Shown: piece by piece, positions 17,874-26,951 of the stretch
Position numbering within the stretch: position 1 is the first letter of the stretch
How the letters are laid out: each line of letters opens with the position of its first letter
Origin: Hyphomicrobiales bacterium
GTDB lineage: Bacteria; Pseudomonadota; Alphaproteobacteria; Rhizobiales; Rhizobiaceae
Length of the DNA stretch: 64,000 nucleotides
Reading direction: 5' to 3'
NCBI GenBank assembly: GCA_900472575.1
Contig: UCIV01000025.1
Location: 1-64,000, forward strand
Program-made: the position numbers and the translations under genes
Notes under the pieces: generated by a model
The model's database searches: none
Told to the model about the DNA's origin: nothing
The model's input: the letters and a program-made list of their open reading frames with translations, nothing else

Positions 17874-18028
17874 ACTGGCGTTCCCTATTTTGCAACACAG
17901 CACAACATGGACAAGCACTACCGCATTGCGAGCCGGGATGACAGTCTTTGTGTGTCTGCAGCTCAGCTGTCCGCTGATGTCTCTGGCAAATCAATCATTT
18001 TGACGAAATGACAATGGAGGATTTCTCG

Positions 18029-18691
18029 ATGACGTTCCGCAATGGCCTTGACTCGCTTCTTCGCCCGGAGGATTCGGTTCTCGTTCTGATTGACCACCAG
18101 CCCTACCAGCTCACCAATGTTAACAGCCATGATCCGCACATGGCGGTAAACAATGCCGCAGGCCTCGCGAAAGCGGCCAAAGCCTTTGATGTCCCAACCA
18201 TTTTGACCAGTGTTCTCGCCGACCGTGGTGGTCTCATCTTTCCGCAGATTACGAATGTCTTTCCAGGTCAGGACGTGATCGACAGAACCTGGGTCAACAC
18301 CTGGGAAGACGAGAAGGTTGTCGATGCGGTCAAGGCTACCGGGCGCAAGCAGCTGATCATGGCGGGCCTGTTTACGGAAATCTGCGTTGCCATGCCGGCA
18401 ATTCAGGCGGCCGGTGAAGGTTGGGATGTGACCGTCATTACGGATGCCTGCGGTGGCGTGTCACTCGAAGCGCATCAGGTCGCCATTCAGCGCATGATCG
18501 CTGGGGGCTGTAACATGATGACGTGGTTTGCACTTGTCGCCGAATGGCAGCGCGACTACCGTCGGACCAAGACGGCTCCCGCTCTCGTCGAACTCCTCAA
18601 GGATCATCTGGCCGGCAGCGGCATGGCTTACCTTTGGGAACAGCAACTGCTGAATACGCCTGTGCCGGCCTCCAACGCCGTTGGGCACTAA
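18029..18691 (+). CDS. isochorismatase-family (YcaC-like) hydrolase 2
   Basis: A 220-residue cysteine hydrolase. The ATG at 18029 has GGAGG nine bases upstream; an ATG 21 bases earlier is possible. Asp lies in VLVLIDHQPYQL and the nucleophilic Cys in GLFTEICVAMPA, with WVNTWEDEKVVDAVKATGRK between. This is the classical YcaC layout and is closer to E. coli YcaC than the copy at 6789. The LysR paralogue 3 gene is divergent. The flavin monooxygenase gene follows after 150 bases on the same strand. Confidence 0.88.
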   Translation: MTFRNGLDSLLRPEDSVLVLIDHQPYQLTNVNSHDPHMAVNNAAGLAKAAKAFDVPTILTSVLADRGGLIFPQITNVFPGQDVIDRTWVNTWEDEKVVDAVKATGRKQLIMAGLFTEICVAMPAIQAAGEGWDVTVITDACGGVSLEAHQVAIQRMIAGGCNMMTWFALVAEWQRDYRRTKTAPALVELLKDHLAGSGMAYLWEQQLLNTPVPASNAVGH

Positions 18692-18843
18692 ACATCGAAA
18701 CGGTTGACGGGCGTGCAGGAACGCGTGTCCGGCATGCGCTCTTGCCGAATGATCCCGTCATTCCGGTTCCAACGCCGTGTCGGCGATCTTCAGTCGCCGA
18801 CACGCATGAACCCGTATTGCGACCACTATTCAAAGGCCCATGC

Positions 18844-19881
18844 ATGGAAATCGGTATCGACAGTTTTGCAGCCATCCTTCCGGATCCCGCCACAGGTAAA
18901 CCGCCATCGGCGACCGAGCGCATGGCCGAGCTAATAGAAGAGGTCGTGACCGCCGATCGCGTCGGGCTCGATGTCTTCGGCATTGGTGAGCATCATCGCG
19001 GCGAGTTTCTCGATTCCGCGCCGGCGGTCATCTTGGCGGCCGCGGCTGCCCGGACCGAACGGATCCGGTTGACGAGCGCAGTCACCGTCTTGAGCGCGGC
19101 GGATCCGGTGCGGGTGTTCCAGGAATTCGCGACGCTTGACCTGATCTCCAAAGGCCGCGCGGAAATTGTCGTTGGTCGCGGCTCCTTCGTTGAGGCCTAT
19201 CCTCTGTTTGGTCTCAATACGCGCGATTACGACGACCTTTTCGCGGAAAAACTCGACCTGTTGCTGGCGCTTGGCGAAACGACGCATGTCACCTGGGAAG
19301 GGCGGTTTCGACCATCATTGGCGGGGCAAGGAGTCTTTCCGCGCCCGCACCAGCAGAAGCTTCCGGTCTGGATCGGGGTCGGCGGCACACCGCAATCCTT
19401 CGCCCGCGCCGGTGCGCTTGGCCTGCCGCTGATGGTCGCAATCATTGGCGGAAATTTCGAACGGTTCCGTCCGCTCGTCGATCTCTATCATGAAGCAGGC
19501 CACCGCGCCGGACACGCCCCGGAGACCTTGAAGGTTGGCATCCATGCGATGGGTTTTGTCGGCGAGACGAATGACGCTGCGAGGGACGCCTTCTTTCCTG
19601 GCTGGGCGCATCTGACAACGAATATCGGGCGCGAACGCGGCTGGTCGCCGCCGTCGCGCCAACAGTTTGATCTCATGGCTGGCCCTGATGGCGCATTTCT
19701 GGTCGGGGATCCGAAGACCGTTGCGGAAAAAATGCTGAAGGCGAGCGAAGCACTCGGCGGCATTGCGCGCATCACCTTCCAGATGAGTACGGCCTCTCTG
19801 GAACCTTCAGCGATGAAGAGATCAATCGAACTTCTGGGCACGGAAGTAGCCCCGATCGTCAAGGCAGCAGGAAACATTTAG
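18844..19881 (+). CDS. LLM-class flavin-dependent oxidoreductase
   Basis: A 345-residue luciferase-like monooxygenase with the bacterial luciferase/F420 TIM barrel. Markers include MEIGIDSFA at the start, GLDVFGIGEHHRGEFLDSAP, RIRLTSAVTVLSAADPVRVFQEFATLD, and the RAEIVVGRGSFVEAYPLFG segment (residues about 100-125), then IGVGGTPQSFARAGALGLP. This subfamily (alkanal-monooxygenase-like, group 1) uses FMNH2 or F420; the substrate is unknown. The ribosome site is weak (AAGG). It follows the YcaC-like hydrolase and precedes the truncated LysR. Confidence 0.88.
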   Translation: MEIGIDSFAAILPDPATGKPPSATERMAELIEEVVTADRVGLDVFGIGEHHRGEFLDSAPAVILAAAAARTERIRLTSAVTVLSAADPVRVFQEFATLDLISKGRAEIVVGRGSFVEAYPLFGLNTRDYDDLFAEKLDLLLALGETTHVTWEGRFRPSLAGQGVFPRPHQQKLPVWIGVGGTPQSFARAGALGLPLMVAIIGGNFERFRPLVDLYHEAGHRAGHAPETLKVGIHAMGFVGETNDAARDAFFPGWAHLTTNIGRERGWSPPSRQQFDLMAGPDGAFLVGDPKTVAEKMLKASEALGGIARITFQMSTASLEPSAMKRSIELLGTEVAPIVKAAGNI

Positions 19882-19913
19882 ATCCCAGGCTATCGCGCAA
19901 AATGGGGCCAGCA

Positions 19914-20264
19914 ATGGACATCGAAGATCTGCGCACGTTTGTCGAAGTTGCCGACTCCAGAGGCATCTCCTCTGCAGCGCGACGACTGCGGATTTCCAAG
20001 TCGATGGTCAGTCGGCGGCTGGCCCGGCTGGAAGCGGAACTTGGCGTCCGGCTTCTTGCCCGCACCACCCGTGGCGGGAGCCTCACGGAGGCTGGCGTCA
20101 CCTTTCGCGAATACGCCGCAAAAACCTGCAAAGAGATAGAGGTCGCTCGCAAGGCAATATTGCCGGGCGAGGAACGGCAATGGCGCACATTGGTCGCCGT
20201 GCCGAACAGCTTGAAAATTGAACATATGGTCGGGCAAGGGGGGATGCCGGAGCAGGAGGATAAT
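19914..20264 (+). pseudogene. LysR paralogue 4, DNA-binding part only
   Basis: The frame starts MDIEDLRTFVEVADSRG and encodes a full LysR HTH domain (ISKSMVSRRLARLEAELG, LLARTTRGGSLTEAG) and linker helix, nearly the same as paralogues 1-3. After about 82 residues (EVARKAILPGE) the similarity stops and the effector domain is missing. The frame then reads through about 30 unrelated residues into the next gene without a stop. A hybrid protein could be made, with the HTH and dimerisation helix fused to a small protein. Confidence 0.75.
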
Positions 20265-20531
20265 ATGCAGGAAATGAATCAACTGATGAAGGAAGCCGAC
20301 GCGGCGCTATGGGCAGACGTAAACGAAGCGATCGATCGGGCCGTGAATGCCGCGGGGCATGAGCTTCAATCGCTTGGCCTGGTTAGAACACCGCATGACT
20401 ACTTTGCAGAAGGCGTCCTTCGCCACCTTTTTCTGCGGCTGTGCGGCGCCGACCCCGAAACCAATGCCGGGGGCGATCCTGAAACCGCATGGAAAATGCT
20501 TTACGTCGGCCGCAGCGTCGCTCGTCGTTGA
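20265..20531 (+). CDS. small hypothetical protein, paralogue A
   Basis: An 88-residue protein with its own start: AGGAGG five bases before ATG 20265, so it is probably translated independently of the in-frame LysR fragment upstream. It has an N-terminal helix (MKEADAALWADVNEAIDRAV) and the shared segment YFAEGVLRHLFLRLCGADPETNAGGDPETAW. The gene at 20876-21217 encodes the same architecture (LxCGAxPETxxGGDPxxA), making a paralogous pair. No family was recognised. Cytoplasmic and soluble by composition. Confidence 0.6.
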   Translation: MQEMNQLMKEADAALWADVNEAIDRAVNAAGHELQSLGLVRTPHDYFAEGVLRHLFLRLCGADPETNAGGDPETAWKMLYVGRSVARR

Positions 20532-20835
20532 GAGAGAGCTTGGACGTTCTGGCGAGAATCGGAAAAGGAAGGACCGGCGGGAGGACATTGAAAAAGATGA
20601 ATCCGAACGGCGGGAGTTGATACTTTCCGCGCGGAATTTTGCGCTGAAAACCGCAATCAGCGTCCTGGTGGACCATGCACGTGCTTCGGATCCGCAAATC
20701 GCTGATCGAATGGAGGCGGCTGTAGAATCGCGCCATGCGGCGCTCGAAAATGTCTCGGACACGGATCGTGAATTCACGGAGAATGCCCGCAGATACATGT
20801 CGCTTCTCACCGCAGTGCCAAGGCAATCGCGATGA
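20464..20835 (+). CDS. hypothetical charged protein, start uncertain
   Basis: An open frame that overlaps the end of paralogue A in another phase and continues to 20835. The part beyond 20532 is protein-like: a highly charged segment (RKRKDRREDIEKDESERRE) and a helical end (ARNFALKTAISVLVDHARAS, then ENARRYMSLLTAV). No clear ribosome site was seen. The ATG at 20464 and later TTG codons are candidates. It sits between the two members of the paralogous pair. Function unknown. Confidence 0.35.
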   Translation: MPGAILKPHGKCFTSAAASLVVERELGRSGENRKRKDRREDIEKDESERRELILSARNFALKTAISVLVDHARASDPQIADRMEAAVESRHAALENVSDTDREFTENARRYMSLLTAVPRQSR

Positions 20836-20875
20836 CGGCAGACATGGAAAGATCAGCTTCGCATGAGGTGACACG

Positions 20876-21217
20876 ATGACGAATGCCTGTCCTGTTCTAA
20901 CACCGGCACAAAGGCAGATCGCCGATATTATCGGACGTGCGGACGAAGCACTGGCGGCTGCTGTCTCCCGCGCTTTGGAAGAGGCCAGCCGTCAGGCTGC
21001 TGACGAGATGAAAGCAATTGGGCAGGAAGAAACCACTCCGCCGCCGCAATATTTTGCGAGCGTCGTTCATCAGCGCATGCATTGCCTGATATGCGGCGCG
21101 AACCCGGAGACATTGGAAGGAGGCGATCCGAATATCGCCTACCATGTCATCCGCAACAGCCAAGGTATTGCCAAAGAATATTGGTCGGCCGATATCGAAC
21201 CCTACCCACCAAGGTGA
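20876..21217 (+). CDS. small hypothetical protein, paralogue B
   Basis: A 113-residue soluble protein. Residues about 22-95 align by eye with paralogue A: ADEALAAAVSRALEEASRQA against ADAALWADVNEAIDRAV, then PPPQYFASVVHQRMHCLICGANPETLEGGDP. The shared LxCGAxPET motif and following GGDP are the most conserved part. GAGGTGACACG lies upstream of the ATG. No family was recognised. With its partner it forms a tandem duplication next to a LysR remnant. Confidence 0.6.
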   Translation: MTNACPVLTPAQRQIADIIGRADEALAAAVSRALEEASRQAADEMKAIGQEETTPPPQYFASVVHQRMHCLICGANPETLEGGDPNIAYHVIRNSQGIAKEYWSADIEPYPPR

Positions 21218-21293
21218 CTGATGCCGCATCGCGCACGACGCATTCGCTGAAGTATAAGTCCTTAACAGCTGAGCTCAGCGGCTTTGCCAAGGG

Positions 21294-22175
21294 TCAGCGT
21301 TGCAGGTCGGCTACCGGAGCGCTGCCGAACATGCTCTTGTACTCCCGGCTGAATTGCGATGGGCTTGCATAACCCACCTCATATGCCACATGCGATACAT
21401 TGGTGTTTCCGGCGGCAAGGAGCTTGCGCGCCTCCAGCAAACGCATCTGTCGCTGAAAGGCGAGCGGGCTGAAACCCGTCACGTCCTTGAAATGCCGGTG
21501 AAACGAGGTGACGCTCATGCCGGATGAGGCAGCCAGTTCGGGAATGACGACGGCTGCGCGGTAATTGCTCGCGAGCCAGTCCGCTGCGGCCTTAAGCTGC
21601 TGGAACCGTCCGTTGCGCTGGTTGATCTGGCTGAGCGTGTCACCCATGGAGCTTTGCAGCAGACGGTAATAAAGCTCGAATTCGTAAAGCGGTGCCAGCA
21701 CGCTGATGTCGTCGGGCGTGTTCACAAGCCCGACAAGGCGTCCGAATGTTTCGCCGATCGGACCGTTCAGGTCTCCGGCCGCTACAGCACATGTCCAGCG
21801 ATCATGGCGTTTGGGCATATCGAGCATGACCCGGGTGAGCAGGTCGACATCAAGATGGAGACTGACACCGATATAAGGGAGGTCGGTCTTCGCGCCTGCC
21901 AGTTGATGACTGTAGGGTAGCCCGAAGGACGAGGCAGCGCAGTTCCCCGCCAGAAGTTCGAAGCGATTGGCACCCATGGTCAACACCTTGGTGCCGCGTA
22001 AAACGGCATAGAACATGGGTTCGAACACTGCCGAGATCGGTGGCGTGTCGACCGTGCTGGTCCAGACTGTCAGGCGCGGAACCGGAGTGGGAATGCCGGT
22101 CAGCCTCCTGTCTCCACCGGTGAAGGGCGCCACGTCCTTGAGGAGGATATCTGTCGGGTTCGCAGTCTCTCTCAT
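21294..22175 (-). CDS. AraC-family regulator (AraC_N type)
   Basis: A 293-residue regulator. The C-terminal 100 residues hold two HTH motifs: ELAASSGMSVTSFHRHFKDVTGFSP and NVSHVAYEVGYASPSQFSREYKSMFG, the second with the AraC signature. The N-terminal domain (VFEPMFYAVLRGTKVLTMG) is the AraC_N arm-type ligand domain common in regulators next to short-chain dehydrogenases. It is divergent from the frameshifted SDR gene at 22357, its likely target. Confidence 0.88.
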   Translation of the reverse strand: MRETANPTDILLKDVAPFTGGDRRLTGIPTPVPRLTVWTSTVDTPPISAVFEPMFYAVLRGTKVLTMGANRFELLAGNCAASSFGLPYSHQLAGAKTDLPYIGVSLHLDVDLLTRVMLDMPKRHDRWTCAVAAGDLNGPIGETFGRLVGLVNTPDDISVLAPLYEFELYYRLLQSSMGDTLSQINQRNGRFQQLKAAADWLASNYRAAVVIPELAASSGMSVTSFHRHFKDVTGFSPLAFQRQMRLLEARKLLAAGNTNVSHVAYEVGYASPSQFSREYKSMFGSAPVADLQR

Positions 22176-22356
22176 ATCTGATCAGGTAATGCGTTTGGAA
22201 GGATCAGGCAAGTCTTTGGGCAAATCGGGAATGTGAGCTCGTGCGTGCCTCCCTATCTTCATGCTCAACGAGAGACACGGCCCGGATCATCGGCGTCGGG
22301 AGCAAAAGGCCTCCGAGCGCACATCAGGGCCACATCAGCTTGAAAGGGTTTGGATC

Positions 22357-23098
22357 ATGCCGGAACTTGCAGGGAAGAACGCATTGGTGACAGGCGGATC
22401 GCGCGGCATCGGAGCGGCAATCGTGCGCGCACTGGCTGAAAAGGGCGCGAATGTCGCGATGACCTATGATCGGTCTGGCGACAGCGCGCGGCAACTTGTG
22501 CGGGCAATCGAAGAAAGTGGACGCAAGGCCGTGGCGATCCAGGCTGACAGTGCCGATCCAGACGCGATCAAGCGATCCGTAGACGAAGCTGTCCGCGCCT
22601 TGGGTAGCCTAGATACTCTGGTCAACAATGCCGCGATTGCGCGATACAACACCATAGCCGACTTCAATGTCAACGACTTCGACGCGCTGTTTGCGGTCAA
22701 CGTGCGTGGGCCGGTGCTTGCGTCAAAGGCTGCCATTCCGCACCTCAAGGAAGGTGGTCCCATCATAACCATCGGGCTCGGCGGGTGCAGACCGCAGCGT
22801 GGGAGAAGGCAGCACTGTCTATTACATGACCAAGGCGGCACTGCAGGCGTTCAACCGCGGTCTGGCGCGCGAACTGGGGCCCCGTGATATAACGGTCAAT
22901 CTCGTCCAGCCGGGCTCGACGAATACCGATGCCAATCCGGAAACAAGCGAGTTTGCTGATTTCCAGCGTAGCCTGATCCCCCTTGGCCGTTTTGGACAGC
23001 CGGAGGATGTTGCCGCCGCAGTTGCGTTCCTCGCGACGCCTGCGGCCCGGCAGATCAACGGGACGATCCTGACGGTGGACGGCGGTGCCCTTGCATGA
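22357..23098 (+). pseudogene. short-chain dehydrogenase gene with +1 frameshift
   Basis: The first frame gives MPELAGKNALVTGGSRGIGA (TGxxxGxG cofactor motif), LVNNAAIARYN and VNVRGPVLASKAAIPHL. At 22774-22776 a run of three G (ATCGGGCTC) seems to carry one extra base. Removing it gives Ile-Gly-Ser-Ala, then DRSVGEGSTVYYMTKAALQ with the catalytic Tyr-x-x-x-Lys, and continues to INGTILTVDGGALA. The repaired product is about 247 residues, usual for an SDR. Divergent from the AraC regulator and followed by the nitrilase-like gene. Confidence 0.82.
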
Positions 23099-23210
23099 TG
23101 GCGGTCTGATATAGTGCTCGAAAGCGCGCGTGACAAAATTTGCCGCGGCTGCTTTTGCCGCGGCGCTGCGGTGAGTTTACGTGTTCATCCAAAAGCATAA
23201 GGGGCGTCGG

Positions 23211-23996
23211 ATGGTGAAGGCATGGTCGGTGGAATGGCTGGAAGGACTGTTGCCGGGGGAGGCGGCGTGGGAGGAGATTGCCGGGCAACTCGTCGACGCA
23301 AGGAATGACATTCTTGTCACGAATGAGATGCCGTTCGGTTTTTGGCAGCCGACAAAACGGCCTTTCGACAGTGATGCCGCTCGAGAATGGGTGTCACTTC
23401 ACGAGCGCGCTTTGGACAGCCTGTCGCGCCTGCCGGTCGCGGCGGTTATCTCATCGCGTCCTGTGTTGTCCGGCAAACGCTTGGTGAACGAGGGTTTCGT
23501 GCTGACGCAAGGCCGCTACGAATTCATTCACCAGAAACACTATTTTCCATCTGAACCAGGCTGGGAGGAAGAGACGTGGTTTGAGCTTCAGCGTCCCGGT
23601 TTCGATGTGATCAAGGTCGCAGGGCTTACGGTCGGAGTTTTGCTTTGCACTGAACTGATGTTCGTGGAAAAAGCGCGCCACCTTGGCAAGCTGGGCACCG
23701 ATCTGATCGCTGTGCCGCGAGCTACCGGTACTGATCATCGTTTATGGAAGACTGCAGCGAGCATGGCCGCAATTGCGAGTGGCGCCTGCATTGTCAGTTC
23801 CAACCGCGTCGGCAATCGCTCAGAGAGCGATCCTGTCTTCGGGGGAGGAGGCTTCACCTTCGATGCCGACGGCTTCGAAATCGCTTCGACATCACCCGAA
23901 AATCCGGCGATCGCCTTGGAAATTGATACAGCCATTACCTCGGCCGCCAAGGGCAGGTATCCGGTCTATGTGAAAGAACCGCGCCTAACATCATAG
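23211..23996 (+). CDS. carbon-nitrogen hydrolase (nitrilase superfamily)
   Basis: A 261-residue enzyme with the Glu-Lys-Cys triad of the nitrilase superfamily: Glu in ILVTNEMPFGFW (about residue 39), Lys in YEFIHQKHYFPSEP (about 109), and the nucleophilic Cys in GVLLCTELMFVEKARHLGK (about 147). The C-terminal part has GGGGFTFDADGF. It hydrolyses a C-N bond of an amide or nitrile; the exact substrate cannot be told. The start is MVKAWSVEW; an upstream ATG-less extension (from 23181) is possible. Confidence 0.82.
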   Translation: MVKAWSVEWLEGLLPGEAAWEEIAGQLVDARNDILVTNEMPFGFWQPTKRPFDSDAAREWVSLHERALDSLSRLPVAAVISSRPVLSGKRLVNEGFVLTQGRYEFIHQKHYFPSEPGWEEETWFELQRPGFDVIKVAGLTVGVLLCTELMFVEKARHLGKLGTDLIAVPRATGTDHRLWKTAASMAAIASGACIVSSNRVGNRSESDPVFGGGGFTFDADGFEIASTSPENPAIALEIDTAITSAAKGRYPVYVKEPRLTS

Positions 23997-24061
23997 ATGC
24001 AGTCGGTTGATCGGTCTGATCGGAGGGGTTGCCGACAGACGAGAGTCGACAGGTGTTTCTC

Positions 24062-24961
24062 TTATCCGGGTAAATTCGCGCGGCAACAGGCACCGGGAGA
24101 GGTGCCGACGTGCCGCCTGAATGCGACGCTGAAGGCACTCGCCGAGCCATAGCCGACACGCCTTGCGACCTCTGCGGTTGCGACGTCGTCGCGCAGCAGC
24201 TGTTTTGCCAGCGCCATGCGCCAACTGGTCGAATATTCCAAGGGGGCGACGCCAACCTCCCGGCGGAAACGCTGAAAAAACGACGAGCGCGAGATCGCGG
24301 CATCCTCGGCTAGGCTCTCCACGCTCATCGCGTGGCTGGGATCCTCGTGTATGCGACGCAATGTCGGCGCCAATTGTGGATCGGCCATGCCGCGCAGAAG
24401 GCCGGGAGGGCCTGCGGTGTCACCGGTCGATCGTAATGCCTCGATCAACAGGACCTCCAGCAGTCTGGTCAGCACGATTTCGCGGGCAGTGCGTTCGTGC
24501 CGGGTCTCGTCGTTTATCATCTCGACCAGTCTCGACAGTCGGTCCTCGCCCCGAAGATGGATGACTTGCGGCAGGAGCGACACGAGAAGGGCTTTGTCAT
24601 CGGAGCCGAAGGTACAATGTCCGACCATTGCCCGGACATCTGTAGACGCATCGGGATCGCCCAGCCGGAAGACGCCGGGACTGGTTTCAAGGCGCTGCGC
24701 AAGCGTTCCGCGCGGCGGCGGTTCCAGGCTGCTCATCGTGAACGAAAGAATCTCAGGGACCAGAACAAAATCGCCCGCGGTCAGAAGTATCGGCTCACGG
24801 CCGCTGATGGTGATCAGGCAGCGACCTTCCACCACCGCGCAATAGAACGGGCTGCCAAGCTCCTTGCGCTCGACAAGCCACGCGCCCCCGGCCGTCACCA
24901 GTTTGCATATGGATGGGCGTGGTTTCAGCACGGAAACGACTTCGGCAATCGGATCGGTCAT
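24062..24961 (-). CDS. AraC-family regulator (cupin_6 type)
   Basis: A 299-residue regulator with an N-terminal cupin domain (LITISGREPILLTAGDFVLVPE) and C-terminal AraC HTHs: SVESLAEDAAISRSSFFQRFRREVG and VATAEVARRVGYGSASAFSVAFRRHVG. It belongs to the group usually divergent from an SDR or other oxidoreductase. Here the divergent neighbour at 25057 is an SDR gene split by an IS30 element, with only 95 bases between starts. Confidence 0.88.
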   Translation of the reverse strand: MTDPIAEVVSVLKPRPSICKLVTAGGAWLVERKELGSPFYCAVVEGRCLITISGREPILLTAGDFVLVPEILSFTMSSLEPPPRGTLAQRLETSPGVFRLGDPDASTDVRAMVGHCTFGSDDKALLVSLLPQVIHLRGEDRLSRLVEMINDETRHERTAREIVLTRLLEVLLIEALRSTGDTAGPPGLLRGMADPQLAPTLRRIHEDPSHAMSVESLAEDAAISRSSFFQRFRREVGVAPLEYSTSWRMALAKQLLRDDVATAEVARRVGYGSASAFSVAFRRHVGTSPGACCRANLPG

Positions 24962-25212
24962 GTTTTGGACGAACGCTCAATGAATACGGACAAATGAATA
25001 TAGATAGTCCGAAGGCGATCGTCCATCTCTAGACGCCAATCATCAGGAGAACGAACATGCCAAAGATACTTGTCACCGGCACTTCCTCCGGTTTCGGTCT
25101 CGCCACGGCGCAGGCCTTCGTGCGGGCTGGCTGGGATGTGGTCGCAACCATGCGGAACCCGCGTCCCGAACTGCTGCCGAATGCCGAAAGGCTCAAAGTT
25201 CTGACGCTGGAC

Positions 25213-26324
25213 TGTTGGTTCCAGCTTGAATGCAACGCTGCTCGAAAATCTACATGCATTGCCGTTCAAGAGCCAATAGATGTCGGCCGAACATCTCTTT
25301 CGGCGTCTGAAACCCCAGGCACTTGCGCGGCGTGTCATTCAGTCGGTCACACAGGGAGCGGATCTCCTGATTGCTGACCTCAAGCACAATCGTTTCCGGC
25401 GGCAGGTAACGGCGGACGCGCTTGTTGGTATTCTCCACCGTCCCTTTCTGCCAAGGCGCTTGCGGATCGCAAAACCAGGCTGCCGTTCCCATGCCGTGCT
25501 CCAACTCGCGCCATGAGACAAACTCCAGCCCTCGATCGAATGTCAGGCTCTGGCGGGCCAGCGCGGGCAGGGGCGCCAGATGGCGGATCAACTGGCTCAT
25601 GATTGGCTTCGATCGCCTGTCGTTGTTGCGAAACAGCAGGGTATAGCGGCTCTTGCGCTCGACGACGGTCGTGATGTTGGCGGCACCGTGCTCCTTCCTA
25701 AAGATCATCAGATCTGCTTCCCAGTGACCGAACTCGCTTCGCGAATTGATCGCTTCCGGCCTGTTGCGAATAGCGCATTCGTTTGGAAAGACGAGGCTTC
25801 TGGGTTTGCGTGCGTATCGCGGCCGCCGCCTGCGGCGGCGCTCAGGCAGGTGCCGGCCCAGTTGCTGATCTTGACCCTCCCGAGAATAGACATACTGGTA
25901 GATTGTCTCATGGCTCAGCCGAGCCGTTGCGCCACTGGCAAGCCGCAGCCGACCGGAAATCTGCTCCGGCGACCAGCTGTCCTTGAGGCGATCGATAACG
26001 GCGGCACATAGGCTGGGGTCACGCAGGAGCTTGCGGTATTTGCGCCGCCGGTCAGACGCCATTCCATGCGCTGTGACGTGCCAGTATCCTTCGGCGATCG
26101 GAACCTCGCGGTCGTGCCAGAAATTCCGTCGCAGCTCCCGGCAGATTGTCGACCGGTCGCGGCGAAGGGTACGTGCGATCTCGGCCTGACTGATCTTCTT
26201 CTCATACATGCGCGCGATCACGCGACGTTCGTCAAAACTCAACTGCACAAAAGAGCGGGCCATTCCATCCTTCTGAAACCATGGCCATTATTGTCTTCGT
26301 TGCATTTGAAAATGGAATCTGCCC
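25213..26324. mobile_element. IS30-family insertion sequence
   Basis: About 1.11 kb. Its ends contain related inverted repeats: TTCCAGCTTGAATGCAACG inside the left end and, on the other strand, TTCCATTTTCAAATGCAACG inside the right end. A 2-base AC direct repeat flanks it, in line with the 2-3 base duplications of IS30 elements. Exact ends are fixed by the restored SDR reading frame. It carries one transposase gene on the minus strand. Confidence 0.85.
25250..26263 (-). CDS. IS30-family transposase
   Basis: A 337-residue transposase. The N-terminal HTH (QLSFDERRVIARMYEKK, then QAEIARTLRRDRSTICRELRR) and the C-terminal DDE integrase domain (EADLMIFRKEHGAANITTVVERKSRY with first Asp; SLTFDRGLEFVSWRELEHGMG with second Asp; WQKGTVENTNKRVRRYLP with Glu) are all intact. 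The end FLGFQTPKEMFG is the usual IS30 C-terminus. It looks functional. Confidence 0.92.
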   Translation of the reverse strand: MARSFVQLSFDERRVIARMYEKKISQAEIARTLRRDRSTICRELRRNFWHDREVPIAEGYWHVTAHGMASDRRRKYRKLLRDPSLCAAVIDRLKDSWSPEQISGRLRLASGATARLSHETIYQYVYSREGQDQQLGRHLPERRRRRRPRYARKPRSLVFPNECAIRNRPEAINSRSEFGHWEADLMIFRKEHGAANITTVVERKSRYTLLFRNNDRRSKPIMSQLIRHLAPLPALARQSLTFDRGLEFVSWRELEHGMGTAAWFCDPQAPWQKGTVENTNKRVRRYLPPETIVLEVSNQEIRSLCDRLNDTPRKCLGFQTPKEMFGRHLLALERQCM

Positions 26325-26951
26325 ACGTAACCAGCGAAGAAAGCATAACGAAAGCCGTCGAGGCCGCGGGAGAGATCGATGCTCTGGTCAACAATGCCGG
26401 TGTCGGCATGTTGAACGTGCTGGAAGGCTCGGAGATGTCGAAGGTCCGCGATCTCTTCGAGACCAATCTCTTCGGCGCGATTGCTATGACAAAGGCGGTT
26501 CTTCCGCAGATGCGCGAACGCGGGGCGGGCGTGATCGTCAACGTCAGTTCCAGCGTGACCATAAAGCCGCTGCCGGCGCTGTCCGTTTATAGCGCCTCCA
26601 AGGCTGCATTAAACGCTTTCACGGAAAGCCTCGCGCTTGAACCCGCTCTTTTCGGCGTGCGCGTCCGGCTGGTTTTGCCCGGCGCGGCTCCCTCGACCGC
26701 ATTCGGGAAAAACGCAGTGGCGCGTATGGGAATGGATATTCCTGCTCCTTACGAAACATTCGTCCATGGTTATCTCAACAGGTTGCGCTCAGGAACCGAG
26801 GTAACGACAGCCGAGGATGTGGCCCAGGCCGTCATGCGTGCGGTGATGGATCCGGACGCGCCGATGAAAATTCCGGCAGGGGCCGACGCGCAGACCTTGT
26901 TTCGTGAGGTGAGACAAGCGGAAAGCCACGCAGTCGTCGGAGCCTCTGTCC

